From NCBI RefSeq assembly GCF_003072065.1, contig NZ_QCYG01000006.1:186001-250000 (forward strand): 64,000 bases of DNA, in the 5' to 3' direction. This document shows, in pieces, positions 1 to 7,114 of this stretch (positions within the stretch are counted from its first letter, which is position 1; the number at the start of each line of letters is the position of its first letter). This DNA comes from Thalassorhabdomicrobium marinisediminis (GTDB lineage Bacteria; Pseudomonadota; Alphaproteobacteria; Rhodobacterales; Rhodobacteraceae). The position numbers and the translations under genes were made by a program. The notes under the pieces are model-generated. The model worked only from the letters and a program-made list of their open reading frames with translations, searched no databases and had not been told where the DNA came from.

Positions 1-195
1 CACGCCCAGCCCCGCGGCGACCAGTACCAGCAGCAGCACCGCGACGACGCCCGAGGTGCGGGTGAGCTTGTTTAGCCGTCCATCAAGGGCGGAAACCATG
101 CGCCCCATGAGCACGGCCGGATGCGGTACGCGGGACCAGAGCCATCGTGGCTCACCCAGAAGCGCATCCAGCAGCATCGCCAGAAGAACGGCCAT
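1..195 (-). CDS. cobD: Adenosylcobinamide-phosphate synthase CobD/CbiB, N-terminal part (cut by window edge)
   Basis: The minus strand encodes 65 residues from an ATG at 195. The opening [16 protein letters not shown], then HPAVLMGRM, then a hydrophobic stretch, is the usual N-terminus of the CbiB/CobD integral membrane family. That family attaches aminopropanol phosphate to adenosylcobyric acid in late cobalamin synthesis. The ATG overlaps the TGA of cobC in an ATGA junction, so the two genes are translationally coupled. The remainder of the gene lies outside the window. Identity rests on a short N-terminal segment plus context. Confidence 0.85.
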   Translation of the reverse strand, partial: MAVLLAMLLDALLGEPRWLWSRVPHPAVLMGRMVSALDGRLNKLTRTSGVVAVLLLVLVAAGLGV

Positions 196-1169
196 CAGCG
201 CAGACCTGTCAGCGCGGCTTCCAGCTGGTCCCACCGGTCCGGCGCAGGCAGGCCGAGCCGCAGCCACGTTCGCGAATAGGGGAAGATGCGGCTCCAGACG
301 TGATGTTCCGCCAGATGGGTCTGGGCTTGCGCCGCGTCTTTCACCTCGTAAAGTCGAAACAGGTCGGTTCCGCCCACCACCCTCGCCCCGCTGCGACGCA
401 AAAGCCCGTCCAGCCGTGCTGCATCCTCGGCCAACCGCGCGCGCGTGGCCTCAGCCCAGTCGTGATCCTCCAGCGCCCGCGCGCCGATTTCCAGCGCAGG
501 CCCGGCGACGGCCCAGGGGCCAAGGCGGTCGGTCAGGTCGGCGGCCACCGCAGGTGCGCAGATCGCGAAGCCAAGGCGCAGGCCCGCCAGCCCCCAGAAT
601 TTTCCGAAACTCTTGAGGATGATCCGGTTCGGGTCAGTGTCTCCGACGTAGCTGGCCTCGGGCGTTACGTCGCAGAAGCTCTCGTCGATGATCGTCACGC
701 CCGCCTGCTCCTCATCGGGCCCGAGCCGCCCGTCCGGGTTGTTCGGGTGCACGATCACACGGGCCGACGCGGGGCCTTGCGGGTGCACCTGCCAGCCCTG
801 TGCGCGAAACGCCGCCGCGTGTTCGTTGTAGGTCGGACCGGGGATGCTGACGTCCTTGGCGGGATGGCCCGCGCCGGTCCCCTGCATCTGCGCCACCACG
901 GCGGGCATCTGCGCGATCAGCGCGGAGGCGCCGTTGGCGGCCACGATCCCCGCCCCCTCGGGCACGGACCAGAACGCGCGCGCGGCGCTGAGCAAGCGGT
1001 CCATGGCCGCTTGATCGGGCAGGGCGGTCCAGGCCTCGGCCCCGATCCGGCCCACCGGATAAGGCACCGGATTGATCCCCGTGCTCAGGTCCAGCCAGCC
1101 CTCGCGGGTGCCACCAAAGGCCGCGACCGCCGCATCCAGCCCGCCCCCGTGATCGCGCTTTTTGCTCAT
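195..1169 (-). CDS. cobC: CobC, PLP-dependent L-threonine-O-3-phosphate decarboxylase type enzyme
   Basis: This 324-residue fold-type I aminotransferase-like protein makes the aminopropanol phosphate arm of cobalamin, or takes part in its attachment. The [10 protein letters not shown] opening (about residues 29-38) is typical of CobC/CobD decarboxylases. HPNNPDGRL (about 141-149) and [14 protein letters not shown] (about 187-200) carry the PLP site, with Lys190 the likely Schiff-base lysine. The start at 1169 was chosen because its ATG overlaps the TGA of the upstream DUF1636 gene. A longer in-frame start at 1223 would lie inside that gene. The downstream ATGA overlap with cobD supports one operon. 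Confidence 0.93.
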   Translation of the reverse strand: MSKKRDHGGGLDAAVAAFGGTREGWLDLSTGINPVPYPVGRIGAEAWTALPDQAAMDRLLSAARAFWSVPEGAGIVAANGASALIAQMPAVVAQMQGTGAGHPAKDVSIPGPTYNEHAAAFRAQGWQVHPQGPASARVIVHPNNPDGRLGPDEEQAGVTIIDESFCDVTPEASYVGDTDPNRIILKSFGKFWGLAGLRLGFAICAPAVAADLTDRLGPWAVAGPALEIGARALEDHDWAEATRARLAEDAARLDGLLRRSGARVVGGTDLFRLYEVKDAAQAQTHLAEHHVWSRIFPYSRTWLRLGLPAPDRWDQLEAALTGLR

Positions 1170-1534
1170 TCCGGGAGAGGCTGGTGACGGGACACGAAAT
1201 GCCCCTTCACACCCTGTGGCCATTCTCGATAGGGGACCTGTCCGGTCTCGGATGCGGCATGTTTGGCGGCATAGTCGACGATGGCCTGCGCGTCCTCTTC
1301 CTCGGGCAGGAAGCTGCCTAGCGAGTAATTGATCTTGCCCGCCGCCTGCACGGTGATGTTGCAGGCCCGCACGCAGCCCATGGTGCAGGACACGCGGCGC
1401 GTGCGCACATTTTCAGCCGATGCGGCCGCTTGCTCGACCAGTTCGGCCAAAGCCTCGCCGTCGGTCCGCTCCATGGCGGTCTGGTCCCAGCCGTCGCGCT
1501 TGCAGGTGTCGCAGATCGTAATCCAGGTGGTCAT
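1166..1534 (-). CDS. DUF1636 family Cys-rich metal-binding protein
   Basis: This 122-residue protein has CDTCK at residues 8-12 and a CTMGCVRACN cluster near the middle, a pattern expected to bind a metal or an iron-sulfur cluster. It matches the DUF1636 family, which recurs in cobalamin and cobalt gene clusters; its reaction is not established. The start at 1534 (MTTWITICDTC) fits family N-termini better than the in-frame start at 1609. The stop overlaps the cobC start, so it is probably cotranscribed with cobC and cobD. A role in cobalt handling or corrin synthesis is an inference from position only. Confidence 0.82.
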   Translation of the reverse strand: MTTWITICDTCKRDGWDQTAMERTDGEALAELVEQAAASAENVRTRRVSCTMGCVRACNITVQAAGKINYSLGSFLPEEEDAQAIVDYAAKHAASETGQVPYREWPQGVKGHFVSRHQPLPE

Positions 1535-1599
1535 GGCGCAGCCCTTCGTTGCTTCGGCAGGACTAAAACCGGAAAGCCGGCCACACCGCAAGCGACAAA

Positions 1600-1638
1600 G
1601 GAGAGCCACCCGCCCACGGGTAGGGGCGGGGGCTCTCC
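1600..1638 (-). terminator. Hairpin terminator after the GST gene
   Basis: Read on the minus strand, GGAGAGCC and GGCTCTCC arms enclose CCGCCC/GGGCGG, followed by TTTGT. It lies 17 nt past the GST stop and about 65 nt before the DUF1636 start, so it would separate the GST transcript from the cob arm. Confidence 0.7.
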
Positions 1639-1654
1639 GGCTCCGCCGTCCGCC

Positions 1655-2629
1655 CTAGCCGCGCCCGTGCGGTGCGTCGAAGTCCAGATCGGGGTTGATG
1701 GGGATGATGCGGTTGGGGTTTATCGTGTCGTGACTGTAGTGGTAGTGCCGCACGATGTGGTCGAAGTTCACCGTCTCGGCGATCCCGTCGACCTGATACA
1801 GGTCCCGCGTGAAGGCCCAGAGGTTGGGATAATCCACGATCCGCTTCTTGTTGCACTTGAAATGCAGGTGATAGACCTTGTCGAAGCGCACCAGCGTCGT
1901 CCACAACCGCCAATCCGCCTCGGTCATCCGGTCGCCCATCAGGTAGCGGCCCTGCCCCAGACGGTCCTCCAGCCAGTCGAGGCTCTCGAACAGGGGCACC
2001 ACGGCGGCGTCATAAGCCTCCTGGCTGGTTGCGAAGCCTGCCTTGTAAACACCGTTGTTCACCGTGTCGTAGATACGCTCGTTCACCTCTTCAATGGCGT
2101 CGCGCAACTCTTCGGGCCAGTAGTCGTCGGTGTTGCCGGTGATCCCGTCAAAGGCGGAATTGAACATGCGGATGATCTCTGAGCTTTCGTTGCTTACGAT
2201 CGTCTCACGCTCCTTGTCCCACAGGATCGGCACCGTCACCCGGCCCGAGATTTGCGGATCGGCCTTGAGGTAGATGTCGCGCGCGAAGGGCAGGCCATAC
2301 AGGCGGTCGCCCGTGGCGCCGTCAAAGTCCTGATCGAAGGTCCAGCCTTCGCCCAGCATGTCGGGGTGCACGGCGCTGATGCCGATATGATCCTCAAGCC
2401 CTTTCAGCTTGCGGAACACAAGCGCGCGATGCGCCCAGGGGCAGGCATAGGACACATACAAGTGATAGCGCCCTGATTCGGCCTTGAAGCCCCCCTCGCC
2501 CGTGGGGCCGGGCGATCCGTCTGCGGTGATCCAGTTGCGGAATTTCGCCGTGCTGCGTTTGAATGCGCCGCCGGTTGACTTGGTGTCATACCAGACGTCG
2601 TGCCATGTGCCGTCAACGAGTTGTCCCAT
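1655..2629 (-). CDS. Glutathionyl-hydroquinone reductase-like glutathione S-transferase (Xi/omega type)
   Basis: The 324-residue cytosolic protein has the arrangement of YqjG/EcM4-type enzymes: an N-terminal extension, a thioredoxin-fold domain with YACPWAHRAL (residues 61-70, Cys63 nucleophile), then a helical domain with YLMGDRMTEADWRLWTT. Such enzymes remove glutathione from glutathionyl-hydroquinones. The ATG at 2629 is preceded by AGGAGG at good spacing. It is monocistronic, with a hairpin just downstream. Its place beside cobalamin genes does not suggest a shared pathway. Confidence 0.9.
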   Translation of the reverse strand: MGQLVDGTWHDVWYDTKSTGGAFKRSTAKFRNWITADGSPGPTGEGGFKAESGRYHLYVSYACPWAHRALVFRKLKGLEDHIGISAVHPDMLGEGWTFDQDFDGATGDRLYGLPFARDIYLKADPQISGRVTVPILWDKERETIVSNESSEIIRMFNSAFDGITGNTDDYWPEELRDAIEEVNERIYDTVNNGVYKAGFATSQEAYDAAVVPLFESLDWLEDRLGQGRYLMGDRMTEADWRLWTTLVRFDKVYHLHFKCNKKRIVDYPNLWAFTRDLYQVDGIAETVNFDHIVRHYHYSHDTINPNRIIPINPDLDFDAPHGRG

Positions 2630-2926
2630 CGGGTCCTCCTGAAAATTGCGTTACCGCAGACCTAGTGCGTCGCGATCTGTTCGGTTAGCCCCACCATAGC
2701 GCAAGGATCGTGCATTTCCGCACAGGTCGCCAAAGAGAACGTCTGTGCCGCTATTCGGTTTGCGACGACAGGACGTTCCCGCTATAGGGAGAGGGACGAC
2801 GCCACCCAATCGGGCGGCCAGAGAGGTTGGTGCGCCAAGGGTTGACCCAAAACGGGGACCTGACGCGCACATCGTCAACGCCCGCGCCGCGGGTCTCTGG
2901 CATGCCCCACGACAAGGAGACCTGAC
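2630..2926. other. Divergent spacer between the GST gene and the cbiX operon
   Basis: This 297-nt spacer must hold the promoters of both divergent units. I looked for the conserved parts of a cobalamin riboswitch (a GCAACTGT-like core and a GCCACTG B12 box) and did not find them. A short hairpin-prone stretch (GTTCCC, then GGGAGAGGGAC) lies near 2775-2800. I assign no specific site. Confidence 0.5.
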
Positions 2927-3154
2927 ATGCGCCTCTTCCTCACCCCCCTGATGCTGCTCACCGCAGGCCCCGCTTTGGCCCATCCCGGCCACCTCGGAGA
3001 GCTGGGCGGTCATGACCATTGGATCGCTCTGGGCGGTATTGCCATCGCCGGGGCCATCGCCCTTTGGGGCATCCGCAAAAAGGCGAAAGATGCGCAGGGC
3101 GCAAAGGTCGAAGAGGATACGGCCGAGGGCGACGCGGAAGACGCAACGGCATGA
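2927..3154 (+). CDS. Small His-rich membrane protein (DUF6732-like)
   Basis: This 75-residue protein has a cleavable-looking signal (MRLFLTPLMLLTAGPALA), then AHPGHLGELGGHDHW with four histidines. One transmembrane segment (WIALGGIAIAGAIALWGI) follows, then a charged tail rich in Lys, Asp and Glu. The His cluster recalls the HP..G..DH motif of HupE/UreJ metal permeases, but the protein has only one membrane helix after the signal. It opens the cbiX operon with an AAGGAG site, and its TGA overlaps the cbiX ATG. A part in cobalt delivery is inferred from position and histidines only. Confidence 0.75.
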   Translation: MRLFLTPLMLLTAGPALAHPGHLGELGGHDHWIALGGIAIAGAIALWGIRKKAKDAQGAKVEEDTAEGDAEDATA

Positions 3155-4371
3155 GCGCGCAAAAGACTGGCGTGATGATCTGCGGGCACGGGTCGCGGTC
3201 GCAATCGGCCGTGGATGAGTTCGCCACGCTGGCCGACAAGCTGCCCGCGCTGCTGCCTGCCGACTGGCAGACCGAATACGGCTATCTCGAGTTTGCCAAC
3301 CCGGTGATCCGCGACGGCCTCGACAAGCTGCGCGCCAGCGGCTGCACGCGCATTCTGGCGGTGCCGGGCATGTTGTTCGCGGCGATGCACTCCAAGAACG
3401 ACATCCCCACGGTGCTCAACACCTATGCCGCCAAACACGGGATCGAGATTTCCTATGGCCGCGAGCTCGGCGTCGATCCGAAGATGATCGCCGCCGCTGC
3501 GGGCCGCATCGAAGAGGCCGAGGCTGAAGCCAATGCCGCCCACGGCGAAATTTCGCGCCATGACACCTGCCTTGTCGTCATCGGTCGTGGCGCGTCAGAC
3601 CCCGACGCCAACGGCAACGTCGCCAAGATCGCGCGGATGCTGCAAGAGGGGATGGGCTTTGGCTGGCTTGAGGTCGGCTATTCCGGCGTGACCTTCCCGC
3701 TGGTCGAGCCCTGCCTCAGCCACGCTGCGAAACTCGGCTACAAACGCATCATCGTCGCGCCCTATTTCCTGTTCTCGGGCATCCTGATCGATCGGATCTA
3801 CGGCTTCACCGATCAGGTCGCGGCCGAGCACCCCGGACTCCAGTTCGTGAAAGCGGATTATCTGGGTGACCATCCGGGGGTTCTTGAGACCTTTGCCGAA
3901 CGGATCATCGAGCAGACGGGAAGCACGCCGCCGCCCAACTGCGGCATCTGCGGCTACCGCGAACAGGTGCTGGCCTTTGACAACGGCGAACACCGGCACA
4001 TCACCCCGGACCAGCGCACTCACCCCGCGTTTTCCGACACCCCGCCGCCCACCTGCGTGCTGTGCAAATACCGCGTGCAGGTGCTTGGCTTCGAAGGCGA
4101 AGTCGGCGCGGTGCAGGAAAGCCATCACCACCACGTCGAAGGGCAGGGCGCCTCGGCGCCTGGGTCGAACGTGGCCGATTGCAGCCTCTGCGACAGCTTC
4201 TGCACGGGCCTGTGCCGGTTGGAGATGGGCGGACATCACCACCACCATGGACACGACCACCACCATCACGGGCATGATCATGACCACGGGCACGACCACC
4301 ATCACCATGCCGAATACCCCCATGCGGACCACCCCCACGGCCCCGAAAGCGCGCGCAAGGTGCAGGCATGA
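3151..4371 (+). CDS. cbiX: Sirohydrochlorin cobaltochelatase CbiX, long form with Cys motifs and His-rich tail
   Basis: CbiX inserts Co2+ into sirohydrochlorin or a related precorrin. The 406-residue protein has two chelatase domains: GHGSRS with His13, FAAMHSKNDIP with His80, and a second half starting near VVIGRGASDP. It then has three Cys pairs (264/267, 302/305, 344/347), the first two inside a repeated C-x2-C-x-YR-x-QVL-x-F unit, and CTGLC. A tail from about residue 362 is nearly all His, Asp and Gly. The Cys motifs suggest a redox cluster and the tail metal storage or delivery. The start at 3151 overlaps the upstream stop (ATGA); a longer frame from 3019 would lie over the upstream gene. 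Confidence 0.93.
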   Translation: MSAQKTGVMICGHGSRSQSAVDEFATLADKLPALLPADWQTEYGYLEFANPVIRDGLDKLRASGCTRILAVPGMLFAAMHSKNDIPTVLNTYAAKHGIEISYGRELGVDPKMIAAAAGRIEEAEAEANAAHGEISRHDTCLVVIGRGASDPDANGNVAKIARMLQEGMGFGWLEVGYSGVTFPLVEPCLSHAAKLGYKRIIVAPYFLFSGILIDRIYGFTDQVAAEHPGLQFVKADYLGDHPGVLETFAERIIEQTGSTPPPNCGICGYREQVLAFDNGEHRHITPDQRTHPAFSDTPPPTCVLCKYRVQVLGFEGEVGAVQESHHHHVEGQGASAPGSNVADCSLCDSFCTGLCRLEMGGHHHHHGHDHHHHGHDHDHGHDHHHHAEYPHADHPHGPESARKVQA

Positions 4372-4422
4372 TCGGCCATCGCGATCAGTTGTCGTGCGGC
4401 AGCCTGCCTCGCGCGGCGCTTG

Positions 4423-4456
4423 CCCCTTCATCTGACCATTAAACTCCCGCCGGAGG
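4423..4456 (-). repeat. Dispersed intergenic repeat, copy 1
   Basis: The minus strand reads CCTCCGGCGGGAGTTT, then AATG, then GTCAGATGAAGGGG. It matches the copies at 6355-6385 and 12956-12991 in the GAGTTT-N4/5-GTCAGATGAAG core. It lies between cbiX and cobH. Confidence 0.75.
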
Positions 4457-4492
4457 CCCTGTCGTCTGGCCTCCACACCCAAAGGCCCGCCC

Positions 4493-5131
4493 ATGCGCCC
4501 CTACGAAAAAGACCCCGCGGCCATCTACGCGCAAAGCTTCGCCACCGTGGCGAAGGAAGCCCGGCTTGAGCGCTTCCCGGAGCCGTTGCACAAGATCATC
4601 ACCCGGTTGATCCACGCCTGCGGCATGGTCGAGATCGCCGACCGTCTGGCCTATACCCAGACCGTGACCGAAGCGGGGGCGCAGGCGCTGCAAAACGGCG
4701 CGCCAATCTTGTGCGACTGTGAAATGGTCGGTGCGGGGATCATCCGCCGCTACCTGCCCAAGGATAACCCGGTGATCGTGACGCTTAACGATCCGCGCAC
4801 GCCCGAGCACGCCCGCGCCATCGGCAACACCCGCTCTGCCGCTGCGGTGGAGTTCTGGGAGCCGCACATCGAAGGTGCGGTGGTCGCCATCGGCAACGCG
4901 CCCACGGCGCTTTTCCACCTGCTCGACCTGCTCGATCAGGGCTTCCCGAAACCGGCTGCGATTCTGGGCTTCCCCGTGGGCTTTGTGGGCGCGGCGGAGT
5001 CCAAAGCCGAACTGGCGACCAATCCGCGCGGGGTCGATTTCATCGCCCTGCGCGGTCGCAAGGGCGGCTCTGCCATGGCGTCGGCTGCGGTGAACGCGCT
5101 GGCGGCGGGGCTACCCGAGGTGCAATCATGA
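4493..5131 (+). CDS. cobH: Precorrin-8X methylmutase CobH
   Basis: CobH moves the C11 methyl group to C12 of precorrin-8X to give hydrogenobyrinic acid. The 212-residue length is normal. RLIHACGM places the catalytic His at residue 41, and the CDCEMVGAGIIRR and GFPVGFVGAAESK motifs are family marks. The ATG at 4493 fits the family N-terminus (MRPYEKDPAAIY). The stop overlaps the cobL start in an ATGA. The 121-nt gap after cbiX carries a dispersed repeat, so transcription from cbiX may be modulated there. Confidence 0.96.
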   Translation: MRPYEKDPAAIYAQSFATVAKEARLERFPEPLHKIITRLIHACGMVEIADRLAYTQTVTEAGAQALQNGAPILCDCEMVGAGIIRRYLPKDNPVIVTLNDPRTPEHARAIGNTRSAAAVEFWEPHIEGAVVAIGNAPTALFHLLDLLDQGFPKPAAILGFPVGFVGAAESKAELATNPRGVDFIALRGRKGGSAMASAAVNALAAGLPEVQS

Positions 5132-6330
5132 CCCCGCCGTGGCTGCATATCGTCGGGATCGGTGAAGATGGCATGGACGGGCTGACCCCCGCCACCCGCG
5201 CCGTGGTCGAAGCGGCCGAGGTGATCGTCGGCGGCGACCGGCATCACACGTTGTCGGCCAACCCGGGTGCCGAGCGCATCGCCTGGCCCTCACCCTTTGA
5301 TGCGATGATCGACACGCTGGTGGCATTGAAAGATCGCCGGGTCGTGGTGCTCGTGACCGGCGATCCGCTGTGGTTCTCGGTCGGGGCCCGCATCGGCCGC
5401 GCCATCCCCCCGCAGGAGATCGTCTATCACCCGCAACTGAGCGCTTTCCAGCTGGCCGCCGCGCGCATGGGATGGTCGCTGGCGGATGTCGAAACGCTCA
5501 CCGTGCATGGGCGTCCGGTGGAGCAGATGATCGCCTTCATCCAACCGGACCAGAAGCTGATCGTGTTGACCACCGGCGCGGAAACCCCCGGCCAGATTGC
5601 GAAGTTCCTGAGTGAGCGGGGGTTCGGCGGGTCGCACCTGACCGTGCTGGCGGCCATGGGCGGTGCGCGTGAAGAACGCTTTGACGGCACCGCAGCCGAT
5701 TGGGCGCATGAAGTGCCGGCGTTCAACACGCTGTGCATCGATTGTGTCGCCGCCCCCGATGCGGCCCTTCTGCCCCGGGTGCCCGGGCTTGCGGATGATC
5801 TGTTCCAGTCCGACGGCACCATGACCAAGCAAGAGGTGCGCGCCGCCACCGTGGCCAAGCTCATGCCCATGCGGGGCGCGCTGCTTTGGGACATCGGCAC
5901 CGGCTGCGGCTCGGTCGCTATCGAATGGATGCGTGCCGCGCGCTATGCCCGCGCCATCGGGATCGAGCCGCGCGCCGACCGCCGCGCCATGGCCGCCGAG
6001 AACGCGCTGGCGCTGGGCGCGCCCAAGCTGGAACTGATCGACGGCACGGTGCCCGCTGCGCTGGACGGCTTGGAGGCACCGGACGCGGTCTTCATCGGCG
6101 GCGGGCTGTCGCGGGCGACGTTCGAGGCGGTCTGGGCCGCCGTGCGGCCCCTTGGCCGCGTGGTGGCCAATGCGGTGACACTGGAATCCGAGGCCGAATT
6201 GATCGCCCTGCATCGCGAGTTCGGCGGCGATCTGGTGAAGTTGCAGACCCATCGCGCGGAACCGGTGGGGCGGCTGACCGGCTGGCGTCCGTCGATGCCG
6301 GTGACGCAGTGGAGCCTGATCAAGCGATGA
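5128..6330 (+). CDS. cobL: Precorrin-6Y C5,15-methyltransferase (decarboxylating) CobL
   Basis: This 400-residue two-domain enzyme methylates C5 and C15 and decarboxylates the C12 acetate of precorrin-6Y. Residues 1 to about 200 are the CbiE-type tetrapyrrole methylase (WLHIVGIGEDGMDGL, VTGDPLWFSVG). From about 230 onward is the CbiT-type SAM methyltransferase (WDIGTGCGSVAIEWMR, FIGGGLS). CbiE/CbiT fusion is the usual state in the aerobic pathway. It is translationally coupled to cobH. No cobK or cobF is present here, although these enzymes act just upstream in the pathway. Confidence 0.96.
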   Translation: MTPPWLHIVGIGEDGMDGLTPATRAVVEAAEVIVGGDRHHTLSANPGAERIAWPSPFDAMIDTLVALKDRRVVVLVTGDPLWFSVGARIGRAIPPQEIVYHPQLSAFQLAAARMGWSLADVETLTVHGRPVEQMIAFIQPDQKLIVLTTGAETPGQIAKFLSERGFGGSHLTVLAAMGGAREERFDGTAADWAHEVPAFNTLCIDCVAAPDAALLPRVPGLADDLFQSDGTMTKQEVRAATVAKLMPMRGALLWDIGTGCGSVAIEWMRAARYARAIGIEPRADRRAMAAENALALGAPKLELIDGTVPAALDGLEAPDAVFIGGGLSRATFEAVWAAVRPLGRVVANAVTLESEAELIALHREFGGDLVKLQTHRAEPVGRLTGWRPSMPVTQWSLIKR

Positions 6331-6354
6331 CGGAGCCCGTGGCGGATCGGCCCT

Positions 6355-6385
6355 GCGGGGCGAGTTTACCTGGTCAGATGAAGCC
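6355..6385 (+). repeat. Dispersed intergenic repeat, copy 2
   Basis: The sequence reads CGGGGCGAGTTTACCTG followed by GTCAGATGAAGCC, matching the copies at 4423-4456 (inverted) and 12956-12991. It fills most of the 67-nt gap between cobL and cobI. Confidence 0.75.
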
Positions 6386-6397
6386 GGGGGGGCGCCT

Positions 6398-7114
6398 GTG
6401 ACCGCAGCCGGAACCCTGTATGGCGTGGGGCTTGGACCCGGCGCGCCGGATCTGATCACTCTGCGCGCGGCGCGCCTGATCGAGCGGGCGGAGGTGATCG
6501 CCTATCCTGCGCTGGCCGGGGGCGAGAGCTTCGCCCGTGCGATTGCAGCGGAGTTGATACCGGACGGCGTGCGCGAGATCGTGATGGACGTACCCATGAC
6601 CGTGGCCCGCGCACCGGCGCAGGCCGCTTATGACGCAGGCGCGGCAGAGATCGCCAGGGCGTTGTCGGCCGGGCAGGATGTTGTCTGCCTGTGCGAAGGG
6701 GACCCGTTCTTCTATGGCTCCTTCATGTATGTGCACGCCCGCCTGAAGGACCGCTTCGAGGTTCGTGTGGTGCCCGGCGTCACGTCAATCACCGCCTGTG
6801 CGGCCGAAGCCGGGCGGCCGCTCGTGGCGCGGAATGAGCGGCTGACCGTGTTGCCCGGCCCGATGGACGAGGCCGAGCTGCGCGACCGGATCGCCGGCGC
6901 CGAGGCCGTGGCAATTATGAAGGTCGGGCGGCACCTGCCGAAGATCCGCGCAGTGATAGACAGCCTCGGCTTGACGGAACAGGCGAGTTATATCGAACGC
7001 GCGACCCTGCCCGAACAGGTTGTCGTGCCGCTGTCGCAGGCCCCGGAGCGGGCGCCTTATTTTTCAATGATCCTGCTGACGAAAGGGGCCGACCCATGGC
7101 TCTCACCCCGGTAA
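6398..7114 (+). CDS. cobI: Precorrin-2 C20-methyltransferase CobI
   Basis: This 238-residue tetrapyrrole methylase adds the C20 methyl to precorrin-2. It shows GVGLGPGAPDLITLRAARLI at the N-terminus, the CEGDPFFYGSFMY loop (about 109-121) and VVPGVTSITACAA. The start is GTG at 6398; no ATG lies near in frame. The C-terminal 19 nt overlap the next gene, showing tight coupling. Length and motifs are normal for CobI/CbiL. Confidence 0.95.
   Translation: MTAAGTLYGVGLGPGAPDLITLRAARLIERAEVIAYPALAGGESFARAIAAELIPDGVREIVMDVPMTVARAPAQAAYDAGAAEIARALSAGQDVVCLCEGDPFFYGSFMYVHARLKDRFEVRVVPGVTSITACAAEAGRPLVARNERLTVLPGPMDEAELRDRIAGAEAVAIMKVGRHLPKIRAVIDSLGLTEQASYIERATLPEQVVVPLSQAPERAPYFSMILLTKGADPWLSPR

Noticed and set aside
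2630-2926. Cobalamin riboswitch before the cbiX operon
   Set aside because: The conserved core and B12-box sequences were not found on either strand.
4231-4340. CACCAC-rich stretch as a simple-sequence repeat
   Set aside because: It codes in frame for the histidine tail of CbiX and varies in codon choice.
4368-4442. 24-codon frame starting in an ATGA overlap with the cbiX stop
   Set aside because: It runs into the dispersed repeat, has no domain and no sign of coding use; the overlap is probably chance.
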